Under the pieces are notes generated by a model. That model saw nothing but the letters and a program-made list of their open reading frames with translations. It was not told the DNA's origin and searched no databases. DNA of 26,874 bases from a virus, in the IMG/VR virus record IMGVR_UViG_3300021957_005217, positions 1 to 26,874 of that record; one strand, 5' to 3'. The position numbers and the translations under genes are program-made. Each line of letters begins with the position of its first letter. Position 1 is the stretch's first letter. Shown here one piece after another: positions 1 through 7,145 of the stretch.

Positions 1-16
1 GACAAACTAAAATAAT

Positions 17-670
17 ATGAAACCACTAAACCTAATCCTAACCGGTGCTATCGCAGCAGCAACATTTACAGCATCACAAGCAGCTGTAACGTTAACATTG
101 GATAATGCTTTTGTAGCTAGTGATCCAGATTACACGATGACTCTTACCTTTGAAGAGACTAATCGTGCTAATGAAGTTAAGGTAACATTCAAAGCAGTTA
201 ATGTTGGTAGCCACTATGTTGATGGTGTTGCTCTTAACCTTCCAGAAGGACTTAACTACCAAGCAATTCAACTTGGTGGTGTAACTGCTGAAGAAGGTTT
301 CTTCCAAGCACCTAACATGCTTAAGCAAAGGGACAATCTACTTGGACCTAATGGTAACAATATTGGCATCTTCGATATCGGAGCTGGATTTGCTACCGGT
401 CGTAACAAGCCAGATAACGTTCTATTTACTACAAATGATTCAGTATCGTTCCTTGTTACCAGTACTGCAAATGGTGCTACCTTAAGTGTAGCAGACCTTG
501 CTGAGACATTTGATACGCCAACCGATACTTGGGTAGCAGCTGCTTCAGTTATTACCGCACCTAACTATTGTGCATGGTATACAGTAGGTTCAGCTACACC
601 AGTACCAGAGCCATCAACCGCTCTACTTGGACTTATTAGCCTTGCAGGACTTGCTCGTCGTAAACGATAA
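17..670 (+). CDS. Secreted PEP-CTERM-anchored protein
   Basis: A 217-aa exported protein. Residues 1-22 form a Sec-type signal peptide (MKPLN start, then an Ala/Thr-rich hydrophobic stretch ending SQA-A). The C-terminus carries a textbook PEP-CTERM signal: VPEPS at about residues 196-200, a short hydrophobic helix (ALLGLISLAGLA) and a final ARRKR basic cluster. In hosts with an exosortase, such proteins are cut at PEP and handed to the cell surface or extracellular polymer. The middle (residues 23-190) is beta-rich with no family I recognise. The protein is therefore expected to act at the envelope of the infected cell, not in the virion, though this is inference. It stands alone, is followed by a strong terminator, and converges with phoH. 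The start follows an A/T-rich stretch without a ribosome binding site. An acquired host gene is likely. Confidence 0.85.
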   Translation: MKPLNLILTGAIAAATFTASQAAVTLTLDNAFVASDPDYTMTLTFEETNRANEVKVTFKAVNVGSHYVDGVALNLPEGLNYQAIQLGGVTAEEGFFQAPNMLKQRDNLLGPNGNNIGIFDIGAGFATGRNKPDNVLFTTNDSVSFLVTSTANGATLSVADLAETFDTPTDTWVAAASVITAPNYCAWYTVGSATPVPEPSTALLGLISLAGLARRKR

Positions 671-689
671 CATTTAACCCCCAACTAAG

Positions 690-723
690 AGAGCCGCTAC
701 TTGATTGTAGCGGCTCTTTTTTT
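690..723 (+). terminator. Rho-independent terminator after the PEP-CTERM gene
   Basis: An 11-bp perfect stem (AGAGCCGCTAC at 690-700 pairing with GTAGCGGCTCT at 707-717) has a 6-nt loop and runs into seven T residues (717-723). It ends transcription of the PEP-CTERM gene and lies between it and the convergent phoH gene. On the minus strand the stem is not followed by a T tract, so it looks one-way. Confidence 0.92.
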
Positions 724-731
724 GTTTAAAT

Positions 732-1457
732 CTATCCAAGTCTTTCGCAGATATATCTCAAGATCTTACTACGAACAATCTCTGCATTACCAAACTTAAA
801 GGTGTAAATACCTTTCTCTTCACATTCAATACTATTGAATCTATCGAAGACATTCTTAAAGCCTGATTGCTTAACATCAGATTGTTTACCATCACCAAGT
901 ACAATGTATCTACTATTGCGACCAAAGCGAGTTAAGATTGTAGTTAGCTCACCCTTAGTAAGGTTTTGAGCTTCATCAACAATAACACATGTATTGTTAA
1001 ATGTAAGACCACGAACAAAGTTAACAGGTATTGCATCAATCAAACCTTTCGATTTGAGCATGCCACATGTACCTGGACCACAAAGTTCAGTTACCTTCTC
1101 AATAAGAGGCATCATATACGGAGAGAACTTATCATCAATCTCACCTGGGAGTGAACCTAAGCTCTTATCTGCTGACTCAACTACTGATCGAATATAAACT
1201 ATCTTCTCAACATCTTCGTTTTTTAGCATTTCAAGAGCGGCATACACAGCAATGTATGTCTTAGCGGTTCCAGCAAGACCATCTACAAAGGTCATTTGCG
1301 TACCACCCTCGTGGATTGAGTCGTAGAAGTCACGATGCTTTGGCTTCATATAGAATGGCTTTCTAATCTTGAAATCCATCAACCACTCTCCATTAAAGAT
1401 ATCTTCACCAATTTCCGGATCAATATCCACAGCTTGTTTCTTAGAACGTCTGCTCAT
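732..1457 (-). CDS. phoH: PhoH-like P-loop ATPase
   Basis: A 241-aa PhoH-family ATPase. The Walker A region reads GLAGTAKT (about residues 60-67), a variant of the usual GxAGTGKT in which the glycine before the lysine is alanine. Walker B is CVIVDEAQN (about 157-165). The block YIRSVVESADKSLGSLPG and the GDGKQSD block near the C-terminus are typical of the family. PhoH is a very common auxiliary gene in marine phages. It is a predicted RNA/NTP-dependent ATPase whose role in infection is not settled. It lies on the minus strand, divergent from queE, and ends facing the PEP-CTERM gene. The ATG is preceded (minus strand) by AGTATTAATAG, a weak relative of the start-proximal promoter motif seen elsewhere in the window. 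Confidence 0.93.
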   Translation of the reverse strand: MSRRSKKQAVDIDPEIGEDIFNGEWLMDFKIRKPFYMKPKHRDFYDSIHEGGTQMTFVDGLAGTAKTYIAVYAALEMLKNEDVEKIVYIRSVVESADKSLGSLPGEIDDKFSPYMMPLIEKVTELCGPGTCGMLKSKGLIDAIPVNFVRGLTFNNTCVIVDEAQNLTKGELTTILTRFGRNSRYIVLGDGKQSDVKQSGFKNVFDRFNSIECEEKGIYTFKFGNAEIVRSKILRYICERLG

Positions 1458-1493
1458 CTATTAATACTTAGTCAACATACTCAGCTATACCAG

Positions 1494-1514
1494 CAACTAT
1501 AGTTGACTATAGTT
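1494..1514. repeat. Palindrome and tandem direct repeat between phoH and queE
   Basis: CAACTATAGTTG (1494-1505) is a perfect 12-nt palindrome. ACTATAGTT occurs twice in tandem with a 10-nt period (1496-1504 and 1506-1514). It lies just upstream of the queE promoter in the divergent phoH/queE gap. One helical turn of spacing fits a protein-binding operator, but no regulator is known. Confidence 0.45.
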
Positions 1515-1526
1515 TGCGGAGATCAG

Positions 1527-1554
1527 TTGAATCTATAGAATAGTATGTTATAAT
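1527..1554 (+). promoter_or_regulatory. Sigma70-like promoter of queE
   Basis: TTGAAT (1527-1532), a 16-nt spacer and a perfect TATAAT (1549-1554). The ATG of queE begins 9 nt after the -10 box, so the transcript would have almost no leader. Confidence 0.8.
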
Positions 1555-1563
1555 ATAGTTGAA

Positions 1564-2322
1564 ATGGACTTAGATAAAGAAACTTTAATCCTTTCTGACG
1601 ATAAAATCTTTTATACCATCGAGGGTGAAGGTGAATTCGTTGGTCAGCGATCCCTATTTATGAGGATGGCGATGTGTAACCTAACTTGTATTGGGTTTGC
1701 ATCTGAAGACTCTCCTCATGGTTGTGACTCTTATGTCTCTTGGACTGTAAAGAACAAGATGACCTTCAATGAGATCTTCAAGTTAATGGAAGACAATAAC
1801 TGGATTGAGAAACTCGAGAAGGGTACTATCTGGAAACTTACTGGAGGTGAGCCTCTTATTCAACAAAAGCAATTGCTTAAGCTTGTAGATGAATTTATTT
1901 ATCGATATGGATTCGAACCTAAGATTGACTTTGAGACTAATGCTACCCTTATGCCTAATCCAAGATGGCATGATGAGTTTGGTGCTACCTTTACTACCTC
2001 ACCTAAGCTAACTACTAATGGTGATCCAGAAGAGAAGACTTATAAGCCAGAGGTACTAAAGTATCATAGAGAGATTGGTTCAGGCTTTAAGTTTGTTATC
2101 AATGACCCTGATGCTGATATCAAAGAGGTTTGGAATAAGTATGTTGAAGATGAGCATGGCATTAATGTACCTCGTGAGCGTATTTGGTTTATGCCTTGTG
2201 CTGGATCTCGTGAAGAGCATATTGAGAATGCTATAGCTGTTGTTGAGTATGCTAAAGCAATGCATGTTAACTTCTCACCTCGACTTCACTTATTAGTCTG
2301 GAATATGGCTCTTAAGGTGTAA
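1564..2322 (+). CDS. queE: 7-carboxy-7-deazaguanine synthase (radical SAM)
   Basis: A 252-aa QueE-family enzyme. QueE converts 6-carboxytetrahydropterin to 7-carboxy-7-deazaguanine on the way to preQ0 and needs SAM and a 4Fe-4S cluster. Visible marks are YTIEGEGEFVGQRS (substrate/Mg region, residues 17-30), the cluster cysteines C38, C42 and C54, the SAM-binding GGEPL (about 94-98) and a SPRLH...W C-terminal motif. The usual CX3CX2C cluster motif is here CX3CX11C, with an insert between the second and third Cys. The next gene is folE2, which makes the pterin precursor, but QueD and QueC are absent from this window. The ATG at 1564 is set by the promoter just upstream. An alternative is a related radical SAM enzyme of unknown substrate, which is less likely given the conserved N- and C-terminal motifs. 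Confidence 0.85.
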   Translation: MDLDKETLILSDDKIFYTIEGEGEFVGQRSLFMRMAMCNLTCIGFASEDSPHGCDSYVSWTVKNKMTFNEIFKLMEDNNWIEKLEKGTIWKLTGGEPLIQQKQLLKLVDEFIYRYGFEPKIDFETNATLMPNPRWHDEFGATFTTSPKLTTNGDPEEKTYKPEVLKYHREIGSGFKFVINDPDADIKEVWNKYVEDEHGINVPRERIWFMPCAGSREEHIENAIAVVEYAKAMHVNFSPRLHLLVWNMALKV

Positions 2323-2328
2323 TAATAG

Positions 2329-2356
2329 TTGATAACTAAAATCTATACTCTATAAT
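2329..2356 (+). promoter_or_regulatory. Sigma70-like promoter of folE2
   Basis: TTGATA (2329-2334), a 16-nt spacer and TATAAT (2351-2356). The folE2 ATG starts 8 nt further on, so the predicted leader is 0-2 nt. Confidence 0.82.
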
Positions 2357-2364
2357 ATAATTGT

Positions 2365-3405
2365 ATGTCAGATAACAAAAGTAACTACGAATGGCTCGGT
2401 GAGGATGAACTCTCGGGTGAAAAAGATAAGATCGCTCGTGAGATCATGGGTGGTGAATTGGCTGAAGGTTATGTACCTCCTTCGAGGGTATATGACGATC
2501 AGCTTAAGACCGATAAGAAGTATATCTCTTCTCTTCCTGATCTTCAGAATGGACCATCAAGCTTAATTCAAGGTGCTGCTGTACCTATTCAACAAGTTGG
2601 TATTCATAACTTCCGTTTGCCTCTTACTTATAAGAAGCGTGATGGTAAGACTGTTACCCTTGAGACTTCAGTAACTGGTTCAGTTAGTCTTGAGGCTCAT
2701 AAGAAAGGTATTAACATGTCTCGTGTGATGCGTTCTTTCTACGATCATAAGGATGAAGTATTCTCTATTAGTAAGATCCAAGAAGTGCTTGAGACTTATA
2801 AAGAGAACCTTGAGACCTTTGACTCTCGAATCATGCTTAAGATCTCCTATCCTATCAAGCAAAAGAGCTTGCGTAGTGGACTTGAAGGCTATCAATACTA
2901 TGATGTAGTCTTTGAAGGTGACCTTACTAAAGAAGGTGAGTTCAAGAAGTATATTCACTTTGACTTTGTTTATTCTTCTGCATGTCCTTGTAGCTTTGAG
3001 CTGAGTGAGCATGCTGAGAAGTATCGTAACCGTGCTACTGTGCCTCACTCTCAGCGCTCTGTCGCTCGTGTAAGTGTTAAGTTTGAAGATATGCTTTGGG
3101 TAGAAGACCTTCAAGAGCTCTGCCTTGCCGCTCTTCAGACTGAGACTCAGGTAATGGTTAAGCGTGAAGACGAGCAAGCCTTTGCTGAGAAGAATGGCTC
3201 TTATCTTAAGTTTGTTGAGGATGCAGTACGCCTTATGTATGAGAAGCTATCAGCTGACTCTCGTATTGTTGACTTTAAAGTCATTGCCTCTCATAACGAA
3301 TCTCTTCATAGTCACAATGCAGTGTCAGTAATCACTAAGGGAGTACCTGGTGGCTTTAGTGCTGGTGTTGCTCGTGACGTATTCGAATCTACTGGTTTGC
3401 GTTAA
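2365..3405 (+). CDS. folE2: GTP cyclohydrolase IB (FolE2 type)
   Basis: A 346-aa member of the GCYH-IB family. It converts GTP to 7,8-dihydroneopterin triphosphate, the entry step to folate and 7-deazaguanine synthesis, using a metal that need not be zinc. Family marks are PIQQVGI (74-80), KGINMSR (114-120), SACPCSFEL (205-213, metal-ligand Cys), PHSQRS (227-232, metal-ligand His), KFVEDAVR and ESLHSHNAV near the C-terminus. Most family members read KGxHMSR, so Asn at 116 in place of His is unusual. The first 65 residues form a charged, phage-specific extension. Pairing with queE suggests supply of pterin for 7-deazaguanine. A role in folate for thymidylate synthesis is the alternative. Confidence 0.88.
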   Translation: MSDNKSNYEWLGEDELSGEKDKIAREIMGGELAEGYVPPSRVYDDQLKTDKKYISSLPDLQNGPSSLIQGAAVPIQQVGIHNFRLPLTYKKRDGKTVTLETSVTGSVSLEAHKKGINMSRVMRSFYDHKDEVFSISKIQEVLETYKENLETFDSRIMLKISYPIKQKSLRSGLEGYQYYDVVFEGDLTKEGEFKKYIHFDFVYSSACPCSFELSEHAEKYRNRATVPHSQRSVARVSVKFEDMLWVEDLQELCLAALQTETQVMVKREDEQAFAEKNGSYLKFVEDAVRLMYEKLSADSRIVDFKVIASHNESLHSHNAVSVITKGVPGGFSAGVARDVFESTGLR

Positions 3406-3425
3406 CTCGTAGTTATAAACATACC

Positions 3426-3465
3426 AGAGCCCTTCTTGCTTATGTGAGAAGGGCTCTTCTTTCTT
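3426..3465 (+). terminator. Rho-independent terminator after folE2
   Basis: An 11-bp stem (AGAGCCCTTCT 3426-3436 with AGAAGGGCTCT 3447-3457) and a 10-nt loop, followed by a T-rich tail (TCTTTCTT). It closes the queE/folE2 unit. Confidence 0.88.
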
Positions 3466-3491
3466 GCAAATTTACAAACACTAAATAAATA
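3464..3491 (+). promoter_or_regulatory. Possible promoter of the P-loop kinase gene
   Basis: TTGCAA (3464-3469), 16 nt, then TAAATA (3486-3491), 8 nt before the ATG. This is a weaker match than the others. A second A/T element (TATAAA at 3490) overlaps it. Confidence 0.4.
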
Positions 3492-3499
3492 TAAACGTT

Positions 3500-4273
3500 A
3501 TGCGTATTGCTTTTACAGGTACAGCCAACTCAGGTAAGTCAACAATGGTCAAGTCTTTTCTTCATACATGGAAAGAGTATGAAACACCAACCAAAACATA
3601 TCGTGATGTTCTTGAAGAGAAAGGTTTAGAGCACTCCTCCAAGACTACTACCGAGACACAAACAGCTGTCCTCGATCATTTGATTGATACTATTCAAGGA
3701 AGGGATCTTAAAGATAAGATTGTTTATGATCGTTGTCCTCTTGATGCAGTAGCCTATACAATGTGGGCTAACGGTAAAGATATCGAAGGCTTTACTGATG
3801 AGTTTACTGAGAAACAAATCTCAATGTCTCGTGAGTCACTTCGCTCTCTTGATATCATCTTTATGACTCGCTTCAATGAAGCTACAATGAAGGTAGAAGA
3901 TGATGGATTGCGTGATGCGAACCTCGCATACATTAAAGAGATGGATAATATCTTTTACTCACTCTACATGCAATATATGGTTCATGCTGATGCAGATGTA
4001 TTCTATCCTAAAGGTGATTCACCTTGCTTGATTCTGCTACCAGATGATCCTCAAGCTCGTATTGATCTTGTTCAAGAGTATGTTACTCCAGAAGGTACAA
4101 TGTATGGGGAAGAAGAGTCTATTCTTAACCCAGAGAACATTGAGCAGTTAGAGACACTTGTAGCAGCACAAGCTGATGCACTTGAAGCAGAGAAGACTCA
4201 AGAAGAGCTAATGAAGCAATTTGGTATTGATCAACCAACACCTAAGTACGATCCTTATAAGATTAGGACTTAG
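3500..4273 (+). CDS. NadR/thymidylate-kinase-like P-loop ATPase
   Basis: A 257-aa protein with an N-terminal P-loop (GTANSGKST, residues 7-15) and a DRCPLDAVAY motif (about 79-88) like the DRxPLDxxAY segment of NadR-type (AAA_28) and deoxynucleoside/thymidylate kinases. The core spans about residues 1-185. The last 70 residues are acidic and Gln/Glu-rich, with heptad-like character from about 205 to 240. It is probably a nucleotide or ribosylnicotinamide-type kinase, but the substrate cannot be read from sequence. It converges with the next gene, and the two stop codons overlap by 4 nt at 4270-4273. Confidence 0.7.
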   Translation: MRIAFTGTANSGKSTMVKSFLHTWKEYETPTKTYRDVLEEKGLEHSSKTTTETQTAVLDHLIDTIQGRDLKDKIVYDRCPLDAVAYTMWANGKDIEGFTDEFTEKQISMSRESLRSLDIIFMTRFNEATMKVEDDGLRDANLAYIKEMDNIFYSLYMQYMVHADADVFYPKGDSPCLILLPDDPQARIDLVQEYVTPEGTMYGEEESILNPENIEQLETLVAAQADALEAEKTQEELMKQFGIDQPTPKYDPYKIRT

Positions 4274-4839
4274 AGTACCTCAAGAGTAAATCCAAGAGTA
4301 GTTGCTGACTTAGCAGCTACTGCTGTTGATAGATCTATTGCACTAAGGTCAAGGTAGTTGGTCTGCTTCTCTGATTCAACAAATTGTACAAGCTCACCTT
4401 CACCATTTAATGTTGCAGCTGATGGTATAACAAGGTAAGCAGCATTAGCAAAGTTAGTTACAAAGTTAAATCGAACAACTGAACCTTCAACTTCAACGGA
4501 TTGAATATTGCTACCTGATACTAACTTAGCACCTTGCTCATCATGAGCAGAGAGTGTTATAAGAGCTTTTGTAGTATTGCTTGTAACTTGTGCAACACTT
4601 GCTTCTACTGCAGCTGAAAGAGTATCGATATCTGCATACATTGTATTGATATCAGTAGAGTGCTGAGTAATGGTTGTACCGAACGTTGTATTGTCAAGAC
4701 CAATAACAAAGTTGTTGAAGTCCATAATGTTAGTACCATCATCTGTTTCGATGATCAACATATCACCAGCAGCAACCGAAAATGTTTCTGGAAGCTCTTT
4801 AATATTGTAGATGAGATTCTTATTATCAACGCAAGGCAT
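4270..4839 (-). CDS. Fibre-like virion protein (putative)
   Basis: A 189-aa protein, Thr/Ala/Val/Asp-rich, with no cysteine beyond Cys3. The N-terminal part contains AGDMLIIETDDGTNIMDFNNF (read in two parts: AGDMLIIETDDG, then TNIMDFNNF), a pattern I associate with small tail-fibre or virion proteins of marine myoviruses. Residues 60-100 look helical or coiled coil (DINTMYADIDTLSAAVEASV) and the C-terminal 90 residues look like a beta-sandwich head. It is a lone minus-strand gene with a late-type promoter octamer 5 nt before its ATG. That octamer argues for a late, structural role. Function is inferred only from composition and context. Confidence 0.5.
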   Translation of the reverse strand: MPCVDNKNLIYNIKELPETFSVAAGDMLIIETDDGTNIMDFNNFVIGLDNTTFGTTITQHSTDINTMYADIDTLSAAVEASVAQVTSNTTKALITLSAHDEQGAKLVSGSNIQSVEVEGSVVRFNFVTNFANAAYLVIPSAATLNGEGELVQFVESEKQTNYLDLSAIDLSTAVAAKSATTLGFTLEVL

Positions 4840-4844
4840 GCTAA

Positions 4845-4852
4845 TATTTATG
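4845..4852 (-). promoter_or_regulatory. Late-type promoter, minus strand
   Basis: On the minus strand this reads CATAAATA, close to the T4 late consensus TATAAATA. The ATG of the fibre-like gene follows after exactly 5 nt. It lies back to back with the promoter of the sugar operon. Confidence 0.7.
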
Positions 4853-4862
4853 TCGAAAACAG

Positions 4863-4890
4863 TTGATTCATACTTGTTTTAGGATATAAT
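4863..4890 (+). promoter_or_regulatory. Sigma70-like promoter of the glycosylation operon
   Basis: TTGATT (4863-4868), a 16-nt spacer and TATAAT (4885-4890). The ATG at 4897 is 6 nt beyond the -10 box, which places the transcription start on the start codon. It probably drives the six overlapping genes to 9569. Confidence 0.85.
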
Positions 4891-4896
4891 AAGGTA

Positions 4897-5703
4897 ATGA
4901 GTAAGATTGGTGTAGGAGTTATAACCTGTGATCGTATGGATATGTATCATGTCTGTATTAATTCAATCAAGGAAGACTGGTGTGATGAAATTGTTACTGT
5001 CGATGATGGTAGGAAAGACTATGTACTAGCTCCGAAAGGTGAATATATTAAGACTGATGGTGGTGTTGGTGTAGGAAAGGCTAAGAATGAAGCTCTTAAG
5101 CACCTTATGGATAAAGGATGTGACTATATTATTCTTGTTGAGGATGATATGAAGCTAACCAATAACATCTTTGAGGAGTATGTTAGAGCGCATAAGACAA
5201 CCGGCATCCATCACTTCATGTTTGCATACCATGGACCAGCTAACAAGGCAGGTATTAGTTATGGTAAGCCAGTTCCCCGTTTGGTATTTGACTACGGTCC
5301 ATTTGATGAGTGTCGTATTGCTCTCAACCAACATTGTGTAGGTGCTGTTACATTCTATACACGTGAGTCTCTAGAGAAGGTTGGTCTATATGATGAGAAC
5401 TTCACTAATGCATTTGAGCATGTTGATCACTCTTACCAGTTAGCTAAGCATGGCTTTAGTACCCCTTATTGGTGGTGGGCTGATATTGAGAATAGCTTAG
5501 ACTATGTAGTAGAGCAAAAGTGTTCTGAAGAGTCATCTGCTATTAGACCTCGTGCTGACTGGCAACCTAACATTCAAGAAGCCTTTGAATATTTTATGAA
5601 GAAGAATAATGTATCACCTGTACAGGTACCTGATACCCCTCAGCAAGAGGTTGTTAATATTATTAAAAAGTATAAGAAATTAATCAGTGAGCGATCTAAA
5701 TAG
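4897..5703 (+). CDS. GT-A fold glycosyltransferase (family 2 type)
   Basis: A 268-aa glycosyltransferase. The N-terminus (GVGVITCDRMDMYHVCINSI) matches the nucleotide-binding start of GT2-like enzymes, VDDGR (about 37-41) is the first acidic motif, and LVEDDM (about 89-94) is the metal-binding DxD-type motif. A GLYDENFTNAFEHVDHSYQL segment (about 168-187) is the usual C-terminal catalytic block with the acidic residue. No membrane segment is seen, so it would act in the cytoplasm on a nucleotide sugar. It is the first gene of the sugar operon and overlaps the next by 17 nt. Donor and acceptor are not readable from sequence. Confidence 0.82.
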   Translation: MSKIGVGVITCDRMDMYHVCINSIKEDWCDEIVTVDDGRKDYVLAPKGEYIKTDGGVGVGKAKNEALKHLMDKGCDYIILVEDDMKLTNNIFEEYVRAHKTTGIHHFMFAYHGPANKAGISYGKPVPRLVFDYGPFDECRIALNQHCVGAVTFYTRESLEKVGLYDENFTNAFEHVDHSYQLAKHGFSTPYWWWADIENSLDYVVEQKCSEESSAIRPRADWQPNIQEAFEYFMKKNNVSPVQVPDTPQQEVVNIIKKYKKLISERSK

Positions 5704-6397
5704 TGCCTATAACGGAGAAGGAGAAGATGACTTCTTCTCTTATATTAAAGATACCTGCAAGACTATTTTCGATGTTGGGTGCTTTGCTGGTACTTACGAA
5801 AATGGTGATCGTGCAGTTAATGTGTTCACCCATTTAGAAGATGTTGATGTTCATTATTTTGATCCTGTACCTGAATTTATTAATGAGGTTAGTAAACAGG
5901 TTAAAAATAGAGATCGTAGCTATCTAAATAAATTTGGCTTATCGAATAAAACAGGAGAGTTACCTTACTATACTGAAGTAATGTCTTTTGTAGAGCGTAG
6001 CAAAACATTACCTCACCGTAAGACTGAACCAGACCGTACGCTTAGTATTAAGAGAGGTGATGAGTATGTTAAAGACCATAATATTAAATCTATTGACTTT
6101 CTTAAGATTGATGTAGAGGGATTTGAAAAGGGTGTTATTGAAGGGTTCGGCAGCTTCATTAAAAATGTTAAAATTGTTCAATTCGAATATGGTGGTTGTT
6201 GGATTGATAATGAAGTAAAACTAGCAGAGGTTGTCAACCTTCTTAAGCAGGCAGGGTTTGCTAATTTTGGTAGAATATTTAAATCAGGTGTTATACCACT
6301 TGAAGAGTCATTACAAGATGATTATAAGTTTTCAAATATAGTCTGTCATAATACAAAGAATTACAAAAATTGGACAGATGACAAATTTAAAAAATAA
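5687..6397 (+). CDS. FkbM-family SAM-dependent methyltransferase
   Basis: A 236-aa methyltransferase starting at GTG (5687), inside the end of the preceding gene. TIFDVGCFAG (about 27-36) is the SAM-binding motif I. IDFLKIDVEGFEKGVIEGF (about 125-143) is the signature FkbM block, and VQFEYGG follows. FkbM enzymes put methyl groups on sugar hydroxyls and often sit in polysaccharide clusters, which fits the neighbours. It overlaps the next gene by 20 nt, indicating translational coupling. The likely role is O-methylation of a sugar in the glycan built by this operon. Confidence 0.83.
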   Translation: MSDLNSAYNGEGEDDFFSYIKDTCKTIFDVGCFAGTYENGDRAVNVFTHLEDVDVHYFDPVPEFINEVSKQVKNRDRSYLNKFGLSNKTGELPYYTEVMSFVERSKTLPHRKTEPDRTLSIKRGDEYVKDHNIKSIDFLKIDVEGFEKGVIEGFGSFIKNVKIVQFEYGGCWIDNEVKLAEVVNLLKQAGFANFGRIFKSGVIPLEESLQDDYKFSNIVCHNTKNYKNWTDDKFKK

Positions 6398-7145
6398 ATT
6401 AACATTTCTCATAGCAGCAAAAGTAGATCATGAAGATCGCATCCGTAATATCAGAACGACTTTGTCTTATCTCAGACATCACTTTGATGCTGATATTATT
6501 ATTAGTGAGCAAGATACTACAAGTAAGCTTCACGATATGTGCAAGGCTTTTCATTGTCGACATATTTATATTGAGACTGATGAGTTCTTTAACAGGCAGC
6601 GAGGAGTCAACCTTGCAGCAAAAGAAGCTACTACTCCAGTCATTGCTCATTATGACGCTGATATACTCTTAAGACCTGCTCAAATTAAAACCGCTACAGA
6701 AGCTATTGTTAGTGGGGCAGCTCAAATGGTTTATCCGTTTGATGGTAACTTTTATGATGTACCAGAAAAGTTCTTTAATGTTATTAATGAGACAAAAAAA
6801 CTTACTAACGTGAATCTCGATGAGTGTCAACTATTCAACTCACACTCTGTTGGTGGCGTTGTAATGTTTGATAGAGAGCATTACTGGAAGTGTGGTGGAG
6901 CCAACGAGCATTTTAAGAGTGTAGGGTATGAAGATAATGAGATTAATTCTCGCTTCAAAAAACTCGGTACAAAGATCATGCGTACGCCTTGGCCTCTATG
7001 GCACCTGACTCACTTTAGAGGTAATACATCATACGATCATAATCCACATGTTAACTTTAATAGAGATTACTGTCTTAAAATAGAAGCAATGAGTGAGGAA
7101 GAGTTACGTGAACATATTAATGAATGGGACTGGCACAAACTATGA
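6378..7145 (+). CDS. Glycosyltransferase, copy A (GT7C-like)
   Basis: A 255-aa GT-A glycosyltransferase. It has KVDHEDRIRNI at the N-terminus, a YDADILLRP block (about 93-101) with the DxD-type motif, and GGVVMFDREHYWKCGGANE (about 157-175) followed by VGYEDNEINSRF. The last segment resembles the galactosyltransferase C-terminal (GT7C) pattern that reads GGxxxxxxxxFxxxNGxxExxxGWGxEDxE. It is a close tandem paralogue of the next gene, with about 60 percent identity by eye over the first 127 aligned residues. The stop overlaps the next start as ATGA. Sugar specificity is unknown. Confidence 0.8.
   Translation: MTNLKNKLTFLIAAKVDHEDRIRNIRTTLSYLRHHFDADIIISEQDTTSKLHDMCKAFHCRHIYIETDEFFNRQRGVNLAAKEATTPVIAHYDADILLRPAQIKTATEAIVSGAAQMVYPFDGNFYDVPEKFFNVINETKKLTNVNLDECQLFNSHSVGGVVMFDREHYWKCGGANEHFKSVGYEDNEINSRFKKLGTKIMRTPWPLWHLTHFRGNTSYDHNPHVNFNRDYCLKIEAMSEEELREHINEWDWHKL

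Noticed and set aside
1458-1500. Clear sigma70-type promoter for phoH on the minus strand
   Set aside because: No -35/-10 pair with the spacing seen elsewhere could be found. Only AGTATTAATAG before the ATG is suggestive.
2680-3177. Long minus-strand open frame inside folE2
   Set aside because: It is a codon-bias shadow of a well-conserved enzyme, with no promoter or recognisable domain. The same holds for the other antisense open frames inside real genes.
7124-7141. Earlier ATG for glycosyltransferase copy B
   Set aside because: The ATG at 7142 gives an ATGA junction like the neighbouring genes and aligns with the paralogue's N-terminus.
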